Origin: Nitrospirae bacterium RBG_13_39_12
GTDB taxonomy: Bacteria > Nitrospirota > Thermodesulfovibrionia > Thermodesulfovibrionales > SM23-35
Length of the DNA stretch: 34,288 nucleotides
Direction of reading: 5' to 3'
NCBI GenBank assembly: GCA_001805125.1
Contig: MHEF01000022.1
Span: 1-34,288 of the forward strand
Shown: piece after piece, positions 23,416 through 32,400 of the stretch
How the letters are laid out: each line of letters opens with the position of its first letter
How positions within the stretch are numbered: position 1 is the first letter of the stretch
Program-made: the position numbers and the translations under genes
Notes under the pieces: model-generated
The model's database searches: none
The model's input: the letters and a program-made list of their open reading frames with translations, nothing else
What the model was told of the DNA's origin: nothing

Positions 23416-23673
23416 TTACAACTTCATGATTTTTTCTATTTTAGAGTTGAATTCCAGCAGTTTTTGAAAAAGTACCAATCTGGATAACATGCTTTCAATT
23501 TTGCCTTCTGGAATCCACACCAAATCCATTTCTTCCAGGATAATTCAACATGCTCTAATAGTAAGTTTTTCAATAACCTTCCTGCCTGTTGTGCCTCATG
23601 AATGCCTTTACCTTTAAAATTTTTCCAGATTCCACAAATTCTGTTCGTAATGTAACAAAACTATCTTTCTCAT
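23416..23673 (-). pseudogene. Decayed coding remnant with two frameshifts, family unknown
   Basis: Reading the minus strand gives protein-like text in three successive frames: EKDSFVTLRTEFVESGK, then FKGKGIHEAQQAGRLLKNLL, and then MDLVWIPEGKIESMLSRLV, which runs to EKIMKL and a TAA at 23416. Each frame is closed by stops elsewhere. The pieces fit end to end like one helical protein broken by two frameshifts. The family is not recognised. This is the only content seen in the 397-base gap between ilvC and queE. Confidence 0.35.
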
Positions 23674-23777
23674 ATGTATATACACACTATTAGGGCTTAT
23701 TATATTTTATAGATTAACCCTGATTTTTATTGCCACGGTGATATCTTTATCTTGACAAGAAGGTTTTCTAAAATACT

Positions 23778-24413
23778 TTATATTCCTCTTCTACCCGAAC
23801 CGAAAATATAATTATGAATCTGAAGGTTCAAACGTACTTTAAGCCCGTCTTCGATCATCCATCCAGCAAGGTCTTCGGGTTTAAGAATTCCATAGGCAGG
23901 AGAAACAAGGATGTTGCATCTGTCGAATAAGTTGTATTTATTCATTATATCCTTAGACCATTCATAATCGATCTTGTTCGTGATTACAAACTTCACCTCA
24001 TCAATATTTTTTATAACATTTAGATTTGACATATCCATCTTTCCGCTCATACCACTACCCGGGGTCTTTATATCCAATATAATAACCGCTCTCCTATCAA
24101 TCTCTTTTATACTAAGCGATCCATTAGTTTCTATAAGTACTTTATAGTTATCATTAAGCATTCTTTCAATTAGATGATACACTTCTTTCTGAAGAATAGG
24201 CTCTCCGCCTGTAATTTCTACAAGGTTTATACCGGCTGACTTTACCTGTTTTATAATATCTTCTTCAGAAATTTCATTTCCTTCATAATACGCATATCTT
24301 GTATCGCAATAGGAGCATCTTAGATTGCAGCCTGTTAATCTTATGAATGTGCACGGGATTCCTGCATAAGTTGACTCACCCTGTATACTTCTAAAAATCT
24401 CACATACCTTCAT
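23778..24413 (-). CDS. queE: 7-carboxy-7-deazaguanine synthase (radical SAM)
   Basis: QueE makes the deazaguanine core of queuosine tRNA modification from carboxytetrahydropterin. The 211-residue protein starts with the subfamily signature EIFRSIQGESTYAGIPCTFIRLTGCNLRCSYCDT; Cys29, Cys33 and Cys36 (Cx3Cx2C) hold the 4Fe-4S cluster with SAM. ITGGEPILQ is the SAM-binding GGE motif. An AGGTGAT ribosome binding site lies before the ATG. Other queuosine genes (queC, queD, queF) are not in the window. It diverges from the large dikinase gene, sharing a 100-base promoter gap. Confidence 0.94.
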   Translation of the reverse strand: MKVCEIFRSIQGESTYAGIPCTFIRLTGCNLRCSYCDTRYAYYEGNEISEEDIIKQVKSAGINLVEITGGEPILQKEVYHLIERMLNDNYKVLIETNGSLSIKEIDRRAVIILDIKTPGSGMSGKMDMSNLNVIKNIDEVKFVITNKIDYEWSKDIMNKYNLFDRCNILVSPAYGILKPEDLAGWMIEDGLKVRLNLQIHNYIFGSGRRGI

Positions 24414-24514
24414 TTATAATCACCTGTATCTATCACTAAAGCTATTATTGTGCTGAATAAGCACCGATAATGTAAAAAGCTCATTGTCTATTATATAATA
24501 TACAAGGATTGAAA

Positions 24515-27500
24515 ATGGCTTCAGATATACAAACAGCAACTTCATCAAAATATGAAATCTTACGGGAAGTAGTTAAAGACTACCCCGGAATCCTTAGTTC
24601 AACCGAACCACTATTAAATGAACTTAATAATCATCCTAAAAAATGGGGTACTGTTGTAAAAGAAATGCGAACTTATGCCATGAAAAATTTCTATTTACAT
24701 GATCACTACGAAAAAGGCATTGAAGCAGTCAGTACTATTATTGATGTTTTACTGGAAGCTATTACCTTATCTGACATTCCTGTACAACAAGCAGCTATAG
24801 ACTGTCTTTTGTTTTATCTGGAAAAAATACTGCTTGATTGTGAAAATATCAAAAAATATAAATCTGTACTAAATGAATGCTTCACCAATTTAAATAACCT
24901 GCCTGAAAAACAGTTTTTCCTACTGATAACCAACCCTCATCAGTTAAAAAAGCTAGGACAGATCATACTTACAAAGATGCCTGCCGGTTTTGACTTTGAA
25001 GAACTAAATAATCTTTTGTACAGGTCTCTTCTTATAACTTATAAATACTGGCTTAATGTTGAAGACCCTGTAAAATGGTTTAAAAAAACTATAGATACTT
25101 CTTTAGGTGAAAAGTTCAACAACGAAATAGAAGAATCATTTTATTCTGTATCACATGATAATTTTAATAGTTTAATTCTTCACCTTAAGAGTATCAAGAA
25201 ACTTAAAGATCAATCTCTATTCCTCGAAGAACTTTTAAGACTACCAGGGTTTCTACAGTTGGTTAAATTCTATGAAGATATTACCTCTACATTACCTCAA
25301 ACAGGTGATATATATAAAGACTTCAACTTGAAGGTGTCATATCTTCTGAAAATACTTGAAACCAATGGACTTTCCAGTATACATGAAAGTACATTCAGGG
25401 AAATTAATCGTACCATATCAAATGCTATCAAAAATGTACCACCATATAAAATAAAGGATATACTTTCTGAAACATTTGCTATTTTGAAAAATAGTAACAA
25501 TATATATCCTGAAGCAGCTCTTTACTGCATACAGGGGATAGGCAATGAGATATTCAACCTGAATGATAGTAATCTTGTAGAATGGTACATACAGAAAATC
25601 ATCCCATTAGGATTCCAGTACCCGAATATAAAGGGAGCAACCGATGAGTGGCAGGTTAAATCTAACCATGCCCATTTAGAAAATATACGTGTATGGCTGG
25701 AATTGATCGAAAATAATCCAAAATGGTCTAAGTCACTTATTTCTGCTTTAATCATTAATATCACCTTAGGCGGAATACATATAAGTGATACCGATCTTTT
25801 CCAGAAAGACATTACCAAACTTCTTAACAGTGACATCAAACCAGTCTATTACTTAATTAAACAATTGGCCAAATTGTTTCCTGCCTATTTTAGTGAAATA
25901 GGTGCTGAAGGCGCATTACGTGAGGTATCAACTGAACTGGATGAGATTAATGGAAGGTCTGATTTACTTGTACATTTTTTACGAAAACAAAGCCATGTTG
26001 AGAGCAGTGCTCGTGTTGTTAGTCTCATAGAGGAGATTATAAAGTTCTGGCTTACAAGAGACAAAGCCTCTTTAAAAGAATTTTTACCTGAAGATATTTA
26101 TCCTCATGTCGATTCATCAGGTATATACATAGACGAACTCAATATTATTTTTAGCTCTATTTTCAACAGCAAAGGAATCAGTAATATTACTGACCTTTTA
26201 AATTTAAAAGAAGAAGATTTCAAAGCTATTACTGATGAAATTCCCAATGTATCTGAAAAAGAGAAAAGACGGGCATTGCTGACTATTAAATTTTATAAGC
26301 TGCTTGACAAGAAATACAAACTGAACCCTAGGGATATTAAAGACCAACTAAAAATTTCTCAGGGTTTAGGGCTTCCAAATACAGAGTTGCTGATTAATAT
26401 TTTAGAAAAAGGAAATGTCTATGAGCGGCTTGAAGGTATCTTAGGCTATCTGCAATTATTAAAGGATATCATCCTTTCTCCTGAAAGGTATGAAGCTGTT
26501 GAGAATATATTCCGCAAGAGGCATATTGCCGCAGGTATACCTTCAATGTACGGAAGTTATCATGAAAGAAAATTTGATGCGCTTTCTTTAACGTTTCGTC
26601 TGGAGAATTATGCCAACATTCTTTTTGAAGAATTAATAAATTCAATTAATCTCAAATTTATCACAAGAGCTTCATTATTTCAGATCAAAAATTTCATAAA
26701 ACTATTCTTTACTGCCATGCAATTAGATGGGATATCCTCCAGCAGGCTTGAGAATACACTGGAACTTTTATCCGTAGCTTTAGAGGTAAGAAGATTTACG
26801 TTTACACAGTATATCGACATATTCAGGAGCTTTTCAGAAGCTGTTCAGGATATAGTTAATACTTATTACAGCGGCATACATAAAAACAATCTCAGGCACA
26901 TTATACTTCAGCTCGGTTCAGATAAAATATTGCCTAAATACTTTGTACAGCATGACAGGCACAGCGACTTTGAGCTTATTAATATGGTAACAGAAGCGTT
27001 TCTAAGAGACTTTGTTTCCAGCTCTTTTGGTCTACAGCAGCTGGACAATTTTATAATTAAAATACTTAAAACGCTATTTAAACAGGCAGAAGATTTGGAT
27101 ATACAGAATCTGGACTTGCTGATGAGCTACGACCCTAAGAAAGCTTTATCCAGCATTTATACCCCTAATAAAGCCACCTACGACAGAATTCATCTGGGTA
27201 ATAAAGGATATAACCTTATAAGAATGTCATCTTTGGATATCTCTGTTCCCCCGGGTTTTATTATCACTTCAGAGGTGTTTCGTTGCAGACAGGCAATAAA
27301 TAAATTCCGTTTTGTCAGAGATAATCTTAATAAAAAGATTAACAAACAGATTTTGGAACTCGAAAGAGTTACAGGCAAATATTTCGGGCATATTGATAAT
27401 CCATTGCTTGTATCAATAAGGAGTGGTGGGGCAATCTCCTTGCCCGGCATGATGATTTCTTTTCTTAATGTTGGAATTAACGAAGACATTGTAGCAGGAT

Positions 27501-28666
27501 TAATAAAACAGACGGGCAAGCCCTGGTTTGTTTGGGACTGTTATAGGCGCTTCTTGCAAGGTTGGGGAATGTCTTTTGGCATTGAAAGGGACAGATTTGA
27601 TTATGTCATCAATTCTTTTAAAAATAAATACAAGGTTCCAAGAAAAATTCAGTTTACTCCTGAACAGATGAGAGAGGTGGCGCTTGCTTATCGTGAAATC
27701 ATTAAAAGTAAAGGGATAGAAGTGGTTGATGATCCGAGAATCCAACTTGAGACAGCAATATCTCAGGTTTTTCAATCCTGGTTTTCTAAAAAGGCCCATG
27801 ATTACCGTGAGATACTTGGTCTTTCTGAAAACTGGGGGACAGCAGTCATTGTACAGGCAATGGTTTATGGTAACCTGGATATTAACTCAGGCACAGGTGT
27901 TCTTTTTACACGCAATCCAAAGGAGTCCGGAGACAGGGTGATGCTATGGGGTGATTTTGCTTTGAGAGCACAGGGCGAGGATATAGTATCGGGACTGATA
28001 AAGACATTGCCTTTATCTAAAGAGCAACAGGATATTGAAGAGAGAACACAAGACATTTCATTGGAAGAAAGTTTTCCAGAGATATATAATATGTTGTTGA
28101 AAATAGTCAAGGACTTAATTTATAAAGAAAGATGGGGTGCTCAGGAAATCGAATTCACCTTCGAAGGTAAAGATAAGGATAAACTTTATATCCTCCAGGC
28201 ACGTGACATGTCTATCAGAAGGACAGAAAGTTTTATGGCATTTGTTCCATCTAAAGAGCTTTATTTAAAATATCTTTCCAATGGGATAGGAGTAGGCGGT
28301 GGTGCACTGAGTGGAAGAGTTGTTTTTGATTTAAACGGAATTAAAGAGTTCAGAGAAAAAGACCCGGACATACCACTTATTTTGATTCGATCAGATACCG
28401 TTCCTGATGATATCAGGCATATTTCAGAATCTGATGGACTTCTTACCGCACGTGGTGGTTCAACTTCTCATGCAGCAATTATTGCAAACCGGCTCGGAAA
28501 AACCTGTGTGGTAGGGTGTAATAATTTAATTGTATTGGAACATGAAAAAAAATGTAAATTCAAAAGACGTACTTTAAAAGAGGGTGATTACTTGAGCATT
28601 GATGGCAGGAACGGCTCGGTTTATATGGGCAGACATCAGGTGAAGGAAATCAGAATATCAGCATGA
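24515..28666 (+). CDS. Large PPDK-like dikinase: alpha-solenoid, ATP-grasp and phosphohistidine domain, no PEP barrel
   Basis: The start was set at the ATG at 24515, which has AAGGA seven bases upstream; a TTG six bases earlier is too close to that site. The 1383-residue protein has an unrecognised helical region (about 1-880). A PPDK-type ATP-grasp domain follows (about 889-1235: LGNKGYNLIRMSSLDISVPPGF, VSIRSGGAISLPGMM, SGTGVLFTRNPKESGD, ALRAQGEDIVSGL, QEIEFTFEG...LQARD). Last comes a swivelling domain (about 1270-1383) with GLLTARGGSTSHAAIIAN, where His1319 is the phosphoryl carrier. The C-terminal PEP/pyruvate barrel of PPDK is absent, so the final phosphate acceptor is unknown, as in glucan-water dikinases and rifampin phosphotransferase. 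It is followed by a GAPDH-like gene. Confidence 0.85.
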   Translation: MASDIQTATSSKYEILREVVKDYPGILSSTEPLLNELNNHPKKWGTVVKEMRTYAMKNFYLHDHYEKGIEAVSTIIDVLLEAITLSDIPVQQAAIDCLLFYLEKILLDCENIKKYKSVLNECFTNLNNLPEKQFFLLITNPHQLKKLGQIILTKMPAGFDFEELNNLLYRSLLITYKYWLNVEDPVKWFKKTIDTSLGEKFNNEIEESFYSVSHDNFNSLILHLKSIKKLKDQSLFLEELLRLPGFLQLVKFYEDITSTLPQTGDIYKDFNLKVSYLLKILETNGLSSIHESTFREINRTISNAIKNVPPYKIKDILSETFAILKNSNNIYPEAALYCIQGIGNEIFNLNDSNLVEWYIQKIIPLGFQYPNIKGATDEWQVKSNHAHLENIRVWLELIENNPKWSKSLISALIINITLGGIHISDTDLFQKDITKLLNSDIKPVYYLIKQLAKLFPAYFSEIGAEGALREVSTELDEINGRSDLLVHFLRKQSHVESSARVVSLIEEIIKFWLTRDKASLKEFLPEDIYPHVDSSGIYIDELNIIFSSIFNSKGISNITDLLNLKEEDFKAITDEIPNVSEKEKRRALLTIKFYKLLDKKYKLNPRDIKDQLKISQGLGLPNTELLINILEKGNVYERLEGILGYLQLLKDIILSPERYEAVENIFRKRHIAAGIPSMYGSYHERKFDALSLTFRLENYANILFEELINSINLKFITRASLFQIKNFIKLFFTAMQLDGISSSRLENTLELLSVALEVRRFTFTQYIDIFRSFSEAVQDIVNTYYSGIHKNNLRHIILQLGSDKILPKYFVQHDRHSDFELINMVTEAFLRDFVSSSFGLQQLDNFIIKILKTLFKQAEDLDIQNLDLLMSYDPKKALSSIYTPNKATYDRIHLGNKGYNLIRMSSLDISVPPGFIITSEVFRCRQAINKFRFVRDNLNKKINKQILELERVTGKYFGHIDNPLLVSIRSGGAISLPGMMISFLNVGINEDIVAGLIKQTGKPWFVWDCYRRFLQGWGMSFGIERDRFDYVINSFKNKYKVPRKIQFTPEQMREVALAYREIIKSKGIEVVDDPRIQLETAISQVFQSWFSKKAHDYREILGLSENWGTAVIVQAMVYGNLDINSGTGVLFTRNPKESGDRVMLWGDFALRAQGEDIVSGLIKTLPLSKEQQDIEERTQDISLEESFPEIYNMLLKIVKDLIYKERWGAQEIEFTFEGKDKDKLYILQARDMSIRRTESFMAFVPSKELYLKYLSNGIGVGGGALSGRVVFDLNGIKEFREKDPDIPLILIRSDTVPDDIRHISESDGLLTARGGSTSHAAIIANRLGKTCVVGCNNLIVLEHEKKCKFKRRTLKEGDYLSIDGRNGSVYMGRHQVKEIRISA

Positions 28667-28713
28667 CACCCGGATATTAACATTGAATAATTATAAAGGG
28701 GGTTACAAATAAT

Positions 28714-29991
28714 ATGGCTTTAAAAGGGAAAGTAAAAATGATATCTGAAAATAAACCTGTCCTTGGCATAAACGGTTTGGGTAGAATCGGGAAGCTAACA
28801 CTCTGGCATCATATATCCAGAAAATATTTTTCAGATATAATCATAAACATCGGAAGAAAAGTTGGGACTAAAATAGAGGACATCGCCCTTTATATTGAGA
28901 AAGATTCTACTTATGGAACATTACAACGCTATATTTACGGTCACAAGGAAAAAAGAATAATCAATAACCTTAATGAAGACAAGGGTACCATGCTAATAGA
29001 CGGCATTCCGGTAACTGTCTTAAGGGAAACACGTAACCCGAAAAATATCCCTTGGAGTAATTATGGGGCAAAGGTAGTTGTTGAAAGTACCGGCGTTTTC
29101 AAAGACCCTACAACTCCCCCTGATGATAAAAACGGCTCTGCAAGGGGGCACCTGGATGCAGGTGTGCAAAAAGTAATTGTTTCAGCACCCTTTAAAATTA
29201 AAACAAAAGGTCTATCAACTCCTGATGATGCAACAACTATCGTAATAGGTATCAACGACGACAAATACGATCATGCTAAACATCATATTATTTCAGCCGC
29301 ATCATGTACTACTACCTGTCTTGCATATATGATAAAGCCCCTACTGGATTACTTCGGTCAGAAGAAAATCCTGAGTGCCTCAATGGCAACGATCCATGCT
29401 GTAACTGGTACACAGGAGGTACTTGACAGACTTCCAAGCGCTGGTGCAACTGATTTAAGGAAAAACAGAAGTGTTATGAATAATATTATTCTGACTACTA
29501 CCGGTGCAGCTAAAACCCTTGGGCTTGTAATCCCTGAAATGAATAAAATAGGATTTATAGCTGAATCAGTGCGCATACCGATCGCTACAGGATCATTAAT
29601 TATTCTGGTACTTGCTTTTTGCGACGAAGTAGGAGGTCCTACAATTAATAGAAATCTCATTAATAACATTTATCGTGATGCTGAGAAGAAGGATAAAATG
29701 GGTTATATCAAGTATACAGATGAACAGAATGTATCTTCGGATATAATTGGAATGTTCGGTCCAGCTACAATTATTGAAGGTAATGAGACACACACAAGAA
29801 CAGCTTTTGTAGATCTTGACCCCTCAAAACTTTTAAAAGCACCAGGTTTAACCTCAGGTCAACTCCCTTCCAGTCTTGAAATACCAATTACGCAAGCCTC
29901 TATTTACGGATGGTATGATAATGAGTTGGGGAGCTATACCAAGATGCTCGGCGATCTTACTGTCAAGGTAGCTTCTATGGTTTATCAGTAG
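28714..29991 (+). CDS. Atypical type I glyceraldehyde-3-phosphate dehydrogenase-like protein
   Basis: The 425-residue protein is about 90 residues longer than ordinary GAPDH. It keeps the nucleotide motif GINGLGRIGKL, the DSTYG segment, catalytic Cys198 (ASCTTTCLA), His228 (ATIHAVTGTQ), the TTTGAAK substrate-binding stretch and the terminal WYDNELGSYT. Two differences stand out. The usual SCTTNC is SCTTTC (Asn to Thr at 201). The Asn-Asp pair that selects NAD after the second strand is replaced by IINIGRKVG, which hints at NADP or another cofactor. A GGGGGTT ribosome binding site precedes the ATG; a second start at codon 9 is possible. It lies 47 bases after the dikinase gene and is probably in its operon. 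Confidence 0.85.
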   Translation: MALKGKVKMISENKPVLGINGLGRIGKLTLWHHISRKYFSDIIINIGRKVGTKIEDIALYIEKDSTYGTLQRYIYGHKEKRIINNLNEDKGTMLIDGIPVTVLRETRNPKNIPWSNYGAKVVVESTGVFKDPTTPPDDKNGSARGHLDAGVQKVIVSAPFKIKTKGLSTPDDATTIVIGINDDKYDHAKHHIISAASCTTTCLAYMIKPLLDYFGQKKILSASMATIHAVTGTQEVLDRLPSAGATDLRKNRSVMNNIILTTTGAAKTLGLVIPEMNKIGFIAESVRIPIATGSLIILVLAFCDEVGGPTINRNLINNIYRDAEKKDKMGYIKYTDEQNVSSDIIGMFGPATIIEGNETHTRTAFVDLDPSKLLKAPGLTSGQLPSSLEIPITQASIYGWYDNELGSYTKMLGDLTVKVASMVYQ

Positions 29992-30028
29992 AGTAACGCT
30001 ATACTTTATAAATAATTGTTAATATTTT

Positions 30029-30142
30029 ATGAATATTGCAATCTTAGACGCTCCCGGATGTGTAGGTCGCACAATTGTAAAAAAACTTCTCAATTATTCA
30101 CACTACAAGATTACTGCTTCATATCGCAAAGATGAAATATGA
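30029..30142 (+). pseudogene. Fragment of a NAD(P)-binding Rossmann-fold protein
   Basis: A 37-codon frame reads MNIAILDAPGCVGRTIVKKL, continues NYSHYKITASYRKDEI and then meets a stop. The first part resembles the start of NmrA/SDR-type Rossmann proteins (beta strand, GxxGxxxV-like turn, helix), with normal Gly residues partly altered. No ribosome binding site is seen and nothing continues downstream before the convergent GrpB-family gene, so this is most likely a truncated remnant. Confidence 0.5.
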
Positions 30143-30146
30143 TTTG

Positions 30147-30686
30147 TTATAGACCGGAGGTGCTCTTTTCGTTATTTTCTTTTAGAACTGTATTTATAAA
30201 ATCTGACTTGCCTTTTGTGTAGTTCTCTCTATCAGAAAGATATCTCATTGCCAGGTTCTTTTTTAATTCCTGATATTTTATTCTAATGTTTTTATTGCCT
30301 CTCAAGATTTCTCTGAATGTTATCCATTGTTTCCAATATTCGGTGTTACCATCTACTATGTGAAGATGGAATTGCCTTGGGTTTCCTTTAACAAAAAAAT
30401 GTCTTCCCGGAAGATCATATTCACCTTTGTACAAATACTCCAATTTTGAAAGGGGCTCAATTATTTCAGGCACATCTTTTATGTCATTTATCAGGACAGC
30501 GATGTCAATGATTGGTTTTGCATCTAATCCTGGCACAGAAGTGCTTCCTATATGCTCAATCTGATTGAAATATCCATTAAAAACATTTAACAAGAGTTCT
30601 TTTTCATTTGTGAACTTTTGACTCCATTCTTCCTTATGGGAGATAAGTTCTATCTCTTCGCTGTCTAAATCTTTATCACGTGACAT
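30147..30686 (-). CDS. GrpB-family (UPF0157) protein
   Basis: The 179-residue protein belongs to the GrpB / UPF0157 family, a nucleotidyltransferase-like fold of unknown exact role. The signature is IEHIGSTSVPGLDAKPIIDIAVLI (about residues 40-65), with LPGRHFFVKGNPRQFHLHIV later and a basic C-terminus. The GST...D-x-D arrangement resembles the nucleotide-binding pocket of nucleotidyltransferases. It is single, followed by the convergent Rossmann fragment. A perfect 7-bp hairpin (CTTTCAT/ATGAAAG, 30735-30752) lies between it and the next minus-strand gene. Confidence 0.92.
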   Translation of the reverse strand: MSRDKDLDSEEIELISHKEEWSQKFTNEKELLLNVFNGYFNQIEHIGSTSVPGLDAKPIIDIAVLINDIKDVPEIIEPLSKLEYLYKGEYDLPGRHFFVKGNPRQFHLHIVDGNTEYWKQWITFREILRGNKNIRIKYQELKKNLAMRYLSDRENYTKGKSDFINTVLKENNEKSTSGL

Positions 30687-30766
30687 ATTTACTGTTCAAT
30701 ATAGTATCATGTCTTATAAATAAGTTCGTACAGTCTTTCATTATTATGAAAGCAGGAATATAGTCA

Positions 30767-31663
30767 TTAAAACTTAAAGTATGAATTTATTACCTTTCCG
30801 TCGCTTCCGAATATTACTTCTGCAACAAAATGCTCTCCTGGTAAAAAAGAATAAGCAAGATCACGCCAGACTACAGTAATATTTTTTGCATCCATCTTCA
30901 CCTCAGCATAAGGGTACCGAGCAAAATAAATATAATTTTTTATAACCTTGGTATCTTCTGAAAGTTTAATAAATGGATCTTTATCATTTATTAAATATGT
31001 TTCCTGCATACATATCCTTTGAGTAAAGAGATCCGCAAAACCTGTTTTCATCTCATTGCCGGACTTCGCAATAAACCACCATCTCAGAAAGTCATTAGGC
31101 AGGGGAGATACCATATATGTATTGGCGTCCATCCTTTCCTTTAAAAATTCCTTTGTCCTGTCATGGAGATAATTCCTGCTGCCTGTGTAAGCAACCAGGA
31201 GAAATACTGTCACGAGAGCTATGGTTATAGCCCTTTTTTTATTAAACTTACAAAGAATTACCGACAAAAGAAGTCCTAAAGTTATATAAGGGTCAAAGAT
31301 AAATATAAGGTCAAGGGAATATTGATACCAGTCAAGCGGTGAAAGGATTCGTGTACCATATTGGTTCGTGAGATCCATAAAAAGGTGGACAGAATAACCT
31401 ATGAACGCCAAAAAAGAATAGTAAAAAAACCTCTTTTTATGACTAAATATAATTCCTATTATTATTGGTACAACGAATAAGGCAAGTATGCCATGCGATA
31501 TCCCCCTGTGATATCTTAAAAAGACATCCGCTCCCCAGAGTCGTGTTATAAAGTCAAAATCAGGTGCAATTGATGAAAGGAGCAAAACCCAGAAAGACGT
31601 CCTCTGCTTGAAACCAAGGTTATAAATTGTCGTACCTGCAAGTCCGTGAGTTATAGGATCCAT
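30767..31663 (-). CDS. YdjM/DUF457-family inner-membrane metal-dependent hydrolase
   Basis: The 298-residue protein starts MDPITHGLAGTTIYNLG, with the family's His-rich metal motif continued by APDFDF and FLRYHRGISHGI. SVHLFMDLTNQYGTRILSPLDW matches the second metal motif. It has five or so membrane helices in the first two thirds and a soluble, periplasm-like C-terminal part (about 180-298). Members are predicted membrane-bound metal hydrolases (LexA-regulated YdjM type in E. coli) of unknown substrate. It lies next to IS remnants on its upstream side and is a single-gene unit. Confidence 0.88.
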   Translation of the reverse strand: MDPITHGLAGTTIYNLGFKQRTSFWVLLLSSIAPDFDFITRLWGADVFLRYHRGISHGILALFVVPIIIGIIFSHKKRFFYYSFLAFIGYSVHLFMDLTNQYGTRILSPLDWYQYSLDLIFIFDPYITLGLLLSVILCKFNKKRAITIALVTVFLLVAYTGSRNYLHDRTKEFLKERMDANTYMVSPLPNDFLRWWFIAKSGNEMKTGFADLFTQRICMQETYLINDKDPFIKLSEDTKVIKNYIYFARYPYAEVKMDAKNITVVWRDLAYSFLPGEHFVAEVIFGSDGKVINSYFKF

Positions 31664-31752
31664 AATTTATATAAAAATATTACCTTCTAATTCCTAATAA
31701 TAGCAAAAAGAATAGTATAAGCCAATTTAAAGAATTTAAAGTGAAACTCCTC

Positions 31753-31798
31753 GCCCCAAGGAGCGGGGCATCTTAGGCGCAGCTCAAAGCTGCTGCGC
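31753..31798. repeat. GC-rich hairpins at the end of an IS200/IS605-type remnant
   Basis: Two adjacent stems are seen: GCCCC (31753-31757)/GGGGC (31765-31769), and GCGCAGC (31777-31783)/GCTGCGC (31792-31798). Subterminal hairpins are typical of IS200/IS605 elements and are recognised by their transposase. The second stem overlaps the end of the transposase frame. The GC-richness contrasts with the AT-rich surroundings. Confidence 0.5.
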
Positions 31799-32062
31799 AG
31801 GCCCTTGCTCTATATCTCTATGATGCTTGATATATTTATCAATGATTTGACGAGTCAGACGTTCTCCAACTGTCCTAGCGAAGTATCCGTCTTCCCAAAG
31901 TTCACCAGACCAAAGCCGCTTCTTCAATCGCGGATACACGCGGAACAGTTCCCTCGCACTTATGCTTTTTATTATCCTTACCACATCACCAATAAAATGC
32001 TTCGGTGCAAACTAAACCAATATGTCCACTTTTTCTATCCTACCTCTAAGCGATAGGTGCAT
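31784..32062 (-). pseudogene. tnpA: Inactivated IS200/IS605-family TnpA transposase
   Basis: The intact 3' part reads VRIIKSISARELFRVYPRLK, then LWSGELWEDGYFARTVGERL and IIDKYIKHH. This is the conserved C-terminal half of TnpA, with the Tyr of DKYIKHH in the position of the catalytic tyrosine. The frame can be followed upstream through FAPKHFIGDV, but a TAG interrupts it at 32012-32014. Before that come 16 further codons (MHLSLRGRIEKVDILV) where the HxH motif should be. The HxH motif is not present and the N-terminus is lost, so the element cannot move by itself. Confidence 0.75.
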
Positions 32063-32174
32063 TTCTAATTTGTGGTATAGGGATATTATCTATAGTGATA
32101 CTTATTGTAAACGAAAGGAGAATAGAAATCGGTATCAGGAGGGCAGTCGGTTCCAAAAAGCGTGACATTATTCT

Positions 32175-32378
32175 TCAATTTCTATTGGAGTCATCATTAT
32201 CTCGTTCAGCGGCGGTACCGTAGGAGTTGTGATAAGTTTTTTTTGCATCAATTATTATCTTTTTAATAACAAACCTTCCATTAGCCATATCTCCAGCAGG
32301 ATTTATAATCTCATTCTTCGCATCCGTTGGTGTTGGCATAACGGCTGGTATATATCCATCAAAAAGAGCAACTACCAT
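32175..32378 (-). CDS. Small hypothetical protein or gene fragment after the EamA gene
   Basis: A 67-residue frame starts with ATG 22 bases after the EamA stop, preceded by AGGCTGG. It reads protein-like (MVVALFDGYIPAVMPTPTDA, NPAGDMANGRFVIKKIIIDA) and the frame stays open upstream into the EamA 3' end. The sequence is not recognised and may be the tail of a displaced gene. The stretch 32063-32174 shows no gene. Confidence 0.35.
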   Translation of the reverse strand: MVVALFDGYIPAVMPTPTDAKNEIINPAGDMANGRFVIKKIIIDAKKTYHNSYGTAAERDNDDSNRN

Positions 32379-32400
32379 CCAGCCTGTGGACGTAATAAGG

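Noticed and set aside
24414..24514. preQ1 riboswitch ahead of queE
   Set aside because: No preQ1-like pseudoknot sequence was recognised in the short divergent gap.
30735..30752. Hairpin CTTTCAT/ATGAAAG as an intrinsic terminator of the YdjM-type gene
   Set aside because: It is AT-rich and no T-run follows on the minus strand, so termination is not supported.
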